A stretch of 7,314 nt of DNA, taken from assembly GCA_015234495.1 (NCBI GenBank), contig JADGMZ010000040.1:1-7314 (forward strand). The letters are read 5' to 3'. The translations under genes and the position numbers were made by a program. The notes under the pieces are model-generated. The model was not told where the DNA came from. It searched no databases and saw only the letters and a program-made list of their open reading frames with translations. Shown here in pieces: positions 5,026 through 7,314 of this stretch (position 1 is the first letter of the stretch; the number at the start of each line of letters is the position of its first letter). This DNA is from Brevundimonas sp. (lineage in GTDB: Bacteria > Pseudomonadota > Alphaproteobacteria > Caulobacterales > Caulobacteraceae).

Positions 5026-5162
5026 TCCGCCCATCCCGGCGAAAGCCGGGACCCGGCGCCCTGGGTGATGGCACGTCGGGGGCTCCAGGCCGATCCGCAG
5101 TCCTGAAGCGCCCGCGTCACGCTGGGCAGGACCGGGTCCCGGCTTTCGCCGGGATGAGCGGA
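5026..5162. repeat. REPIN-like element: two inverted palindromic repeats
   Basis: Two 31-bp arms (5026-5056 and 5132-5162) are inverted copies of each other with one mismatch. Each arm contains its own palindrome, CCCGGC-GAAA-GCCGGG (5035-5050, and its inverse 5138-5153), a 6-bp GC stem capped by a GAAA tetraloop. The arms flank a 75-bp centre with no gene. This is the architecture of paired REP sequences (REPINs). The element fills almost the whole gap between the helicase stop (5172) and the S4 start (5017). On the minus-strand transcript the single arm mismatch (5031/5157) becomes a G-U wobble, and so does the next inner pair (5057/5131), giving a potential 32-bp duplex. Other copies would have to be found elsewhere in the genome. 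Confidence 0.85.
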
Positions 5163-5171
5163 TGAAGAAAG

Positions 5172-7314
5172 TCACTTGGCCGCGGTCCGTTTTCGGCGCT
5201 TGCGCCTCGCTGGGGCCTGGGGCGCGGTCAGCGCCGACAGGGCCGCGAACGGCGAGTCCTTGGGCGGCTTCGTCGTTCTGGGCGGCCGCCCCGGCCGCTG
5301 CGCCCGCGTCGACTTCAGGCCGGTCGCCAACGCCCTGGCCTGCTCCAGCGAAAGCCCCAGTTCGGCCAGGTCGGTCTCGCTCAGCACCCCCTTGTTGCGC
5401 GCCCGCCGCTCGGCCACGGACTCCAGCATCTCGACCCCGGCCGCAAATCGTCCGACGGCCCGCAGCCCGAAGGCCGACAGCAGGCGCGCGGACGGCGGCG
5501 GCTCGGGCAGGGCGGTCAGCCCGCCGCTCCCGGGGCGGAAGGCCTCGCCGGCCACGAAGGCCTGGGCCACCGCCGGGGCGCGTCCCTTCAGCAGCGCCGG
5601 CAGCCAGACCGAATGAGCCCCCAGCCGCACGCCAAAACTCTTCAGGGTGCGCCGCTCGACCTGGCTGAGGGCCGCCAGATCGCGCTCGACCTCACGCCGG
5701 TCGATGATCCCGCCCGCCTCGACCAGCCGGTAGGCCACGCCGCGGGGCAGGCCCTTCAGCGTGCCGTTCTCCACCGCCGTCTTGAGGCGCCGCAGCGCCC
5801 GCAGCGCCCGACCCGCCTCGCCCGCCAGCCAGGCCTCGAGTCGCCGCTGCGCCCGCTCGCGCGCCGCCACGGGCCCGAGCTCGCCGAGCAGCCGCACCCG
5901 GGGCGCGAACCAGTCGCCGCCGGTCACCTGTCCCGCCTGGGCCCCGCGCCACAGCACGGCCCCGTCGGGCGTGACCGCGAAGGCCTCGTCGCCGTCCGCC
6001 GCCAGCCGACCCAGCCGCCGCGTGATCTCGGGCGTCACCGCCTGACGCGCGGCATGACGCAGGGCCCGGTCCTCCAGCGCGCTGGCCCCCTTGTCGATCT
6101 GGAAGTCGACGCCGGACAGCCGCCCGACCGCATGACCCTCGACCACCACCGCCCCCTCCGGATCGACGTTGGCCACCGCCTCGTCGCGTACGTTCAGGGC
6201 CCGCATCAGCGCGGTGGTGCGGCGATCGACGAAGCGCGCGGTCAGCCGCTCGTGCAGCACGTCCGACAGCCGCTCCTCGAGCGCCTTGGTGCGGTCGCGC
6301 CAGCCCTGCGGCTGGTCCAGCCAGTCGGGCCGGTTGGCGATATAACTCAGCGTCCGCACGCCGCTCAGCCGCGCCGACAACTGGTCGATCTGGCCGTCGT
6401 CGCGATCCAGGTCGGCGAACCGCGGCGCGATCCAGTCGGCGGTCAGCCGGCCGCGTTTGCCGGTCAGGGCCTCGAAAATCTCCTTCGCCAGCCGTCCGTG
6501 CTCATCCAGGGTGGTCTTCTGGAAGTCGGGCAGCTGGCAGGCCTCCCACAGCCGCATGATGGCGCCGCGCGAGCGGCCGACCCGGGCCACCTCCTCGTCC
6601 TTGATCAGTCGCCGCAGCAGGGTTTCGTCCAGCGCCGGCCGGGTCAGGTTCAGGCCGCGCACACCCGGCGTCACCGTCAGCGAGCGCAGCAGGTCGGGCA
6701 GGGTGTCGAAATCCAGCCGGGCGTTGCGCCACTCGGCCGCCTCGACCGGATCGAAGCGGTGCTCGACCACATGTTCGACCAGGTCGGGGTCCAGTTCGAT
6801 CGCCTCGCCGGTGACCCCGAAGGTGCCGTCCCTCAGATGCCGCCCGGCCCGTCCCGCGATCTGGCCGATCTCGTGGGCGTGCAGCCAGCGCGTCCGGCGG
6901 CCGTCGAACTTGCGCAGGCCAGCGAAGGCGACGTGGTCGACGTCCATGTTCAGCCCCATTCCGATGGCGTCGGTGGCCACCAGGCAGTCGACCTCGCCGG
7001 ACTGGAACAGCTCGACCTGGGCGTTGCGGGTGCGCGGACTGAGACTGCCCATGACCACCGCCGCCCCGCCGCGCTGACGGCGGATCAGTTCGGCGATGGC
7101 GTAGACCTGCTCGGTGCTGAAGGCGACGATGGCGCTGCGCCGGGGCAGGCGGGTCAGCTTCTTCGACCCGGCGTAGCTCAGGGTCGACAGCCGCTCGCGC
7201 TCCACGATCTCCACGTCCGGGACCAGCGACCGCACCAGCGGCGCCATCGTCCTGGCGCCCAGAAACATGGTCTCGAACCGCCCGCGGGCGTGCAGCAGCC
7301 TCTGGGTGAAGACG
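5172..7314 (-). CDS. SUV3-like DEAD/DEAH-box helicase, C-terminal part
   Basis: About 713 residues are visible; the frame stays open through the right edge (VFTQRLLHARGRFETM precedes the first internal ATG at 7268), so the gene starts outside. The visible part begins late in the first RecA-like domain. In the second, 'SAIVAFSTEQVYAIAELIRR' and 'VVMGSLSPRTRNAQVELFQS' are followed by motif V, 'ATDAIGMGLNMDVDHVAF' (start of motif near 6977), and motif VI, 'QIAGRAGR' (6863-6840), with the arginine finger. 'GTFGVTG' and a helical region follow, as in the SUV3 group of ATP-dependent RNA helicases, whose mitochondrial members work in RNA decay. Walker A (GKT) and DExH boxes lie off-window and cannot be checked. 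The C-terminus is a Pro/Lys/Arg-rich basic tail ending RRKRRKRTAAK, possibly for nucleic-acid contact. It heads the series helicase, S4 protein on the minus strand. Confidence 0.93.
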   Translation of the reverse strand, partial: VFTQRLLHARGRFETMFLGARTMAPLVRSLVPDVEIVERERLSTLSYAGSKKLTRLPRRSAIVAFSTEQVYAIAELIRRQRGGAAVVMGSLSPRTRNAQVELFQSGEVDCLVATDAIGMGLNMDVDHVAFAGLRKFDGRRTRWLHAHEIGQIAGRAGRHLRDGTFGVTGEAIELDPDLVEHVVEHRFDPVEAAEWRNARLDFDTLPDLLRSLTVTPGVRGLNLTRPALDETLLRRLIKDEEVARVGRSRGAIMRLWEACQLPDFQKTTLDEHGRLAKEIFEALTGKRGRLTADWIAPRFADLDRDDGQIDQLSARLSGVRTLSYIANRPDWLDQPQGWRDRTKALEERLSDVLHERLTARFVDRRTTALMRALNVRDEAVANVDPEGAVVVEGHAVGRLSGVDFQIDKGASALEDRALRHAARQAVTPEITRRLGRLAADGDEAFAVTPDGAVLWRGAQAGQVTGGDWFAPRVRLLGELGPVAARERAQRRLEAWLAGEAGRALRALRRLKTAVENGTLKGLPRGVAYRLVEAGGIIDRREVERDLAALSQVERRTLKSFGVRLGAHSVWLPALLKGRAPAVAQAFVAGEAFRPGSGGLTALPEPPPSARLLSAFGLRAVGRFAAGVEMLESVAERRARNKGVLSETDLAELGLSLEQARALATGLKSTRAQRPGRPPRTTKPPKDSPFAALSALTAPQAPARRKRRKRTAAK

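Noticed and set aside
5026..5162. The paired repeats as insertion-sequence ends or an intrinsic terminator
   Set aside because: The 75-bp centre has no transposase and no target-site duplication is evident; no T-tract follows either arm, so a plain intrinsic terminator is not supported.
6457..7077. Plus-strand 206-codon open frame opposite the helicase
   Set aside because: It is antisense to helicase motifs V and VI; composition is Ser/Arg/Pro-rich as expected for complementary frames of a high-GC gene.

Overview
The window is high-GC, densely packed, mostly minus-strand DNA of the kind found in Alphaproteobacteria. The protein set (a Caulobacter-type CdnL/CarD, a 7Fe ferredoxin, an SUV3-like helicase followed by an S4 protein, YceI, DUF3617 and L28) points to Caulobacterales, possibly Brevundimonas or a relative. 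That placement is inferred from protein character and not from a search. I see no mobile element, CRISPR array, rRNA or tRNA, and no defence or biosynthetic cluster. This is chromosomal core or near-core sequence.

Left part (1-1260, all minus): the N-terminus of a lipoprotein resembling M1 metallopeptidases runs off the left edge. It is followed by a YjbR/MmcQ-family gene and then rpmB (ribosomal protein L28). rpmB has a clear sigma70-type promoter, a hairpin at the expected 5' end of its transcript and a textbook intrinsic terminator.

Middle (1300-2680): a secreted DUF3617-family protein (+) converges on a small unrecognised soluble protein (-). The latter is divergent from a small single-haem cytochrome c lipoprotein (+). 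The cytochrome gene and cdnL converge on one shared, near-symmetrical terminator hairpin.

Right part (2701-7314): cdnL (-), a 323-bp gap holding its likely promoter and a roughly 200-nt leader, fdxA (-), a YceI-family periplasmic protein (+), an HslR-like S4 RNA-binding protein (-) and the C-terminal two-thirds of an SUV3-like helicase (-), cut by the right edge. From memory, helicase, S4, fdxA and carD/cdnL form a recurring order in alphaproteobacteria; here yceI sits inside it on the opposite strand. The helicase and S4 genes are separated by a 137-bp inverted-repeat (REPIN-like) element whose outer edge overlaps the S4 gene's Shine-Dalgarno. This is the most interesting non-coding structure in the window.

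Functionally the genes cover translation (L28, S4 protein), RNA metabolism (helicase), global transcription (CdnL), electron transfer (FdxA, cytochrome c) and envelope proteins (M1-like lipoprotein, DUF3617, YceI). I found no convincing new multi-gene system. The observations worth following are regulatory: the repeat element, the rpmB and cdnL leaders, and the possible CdnL degron.
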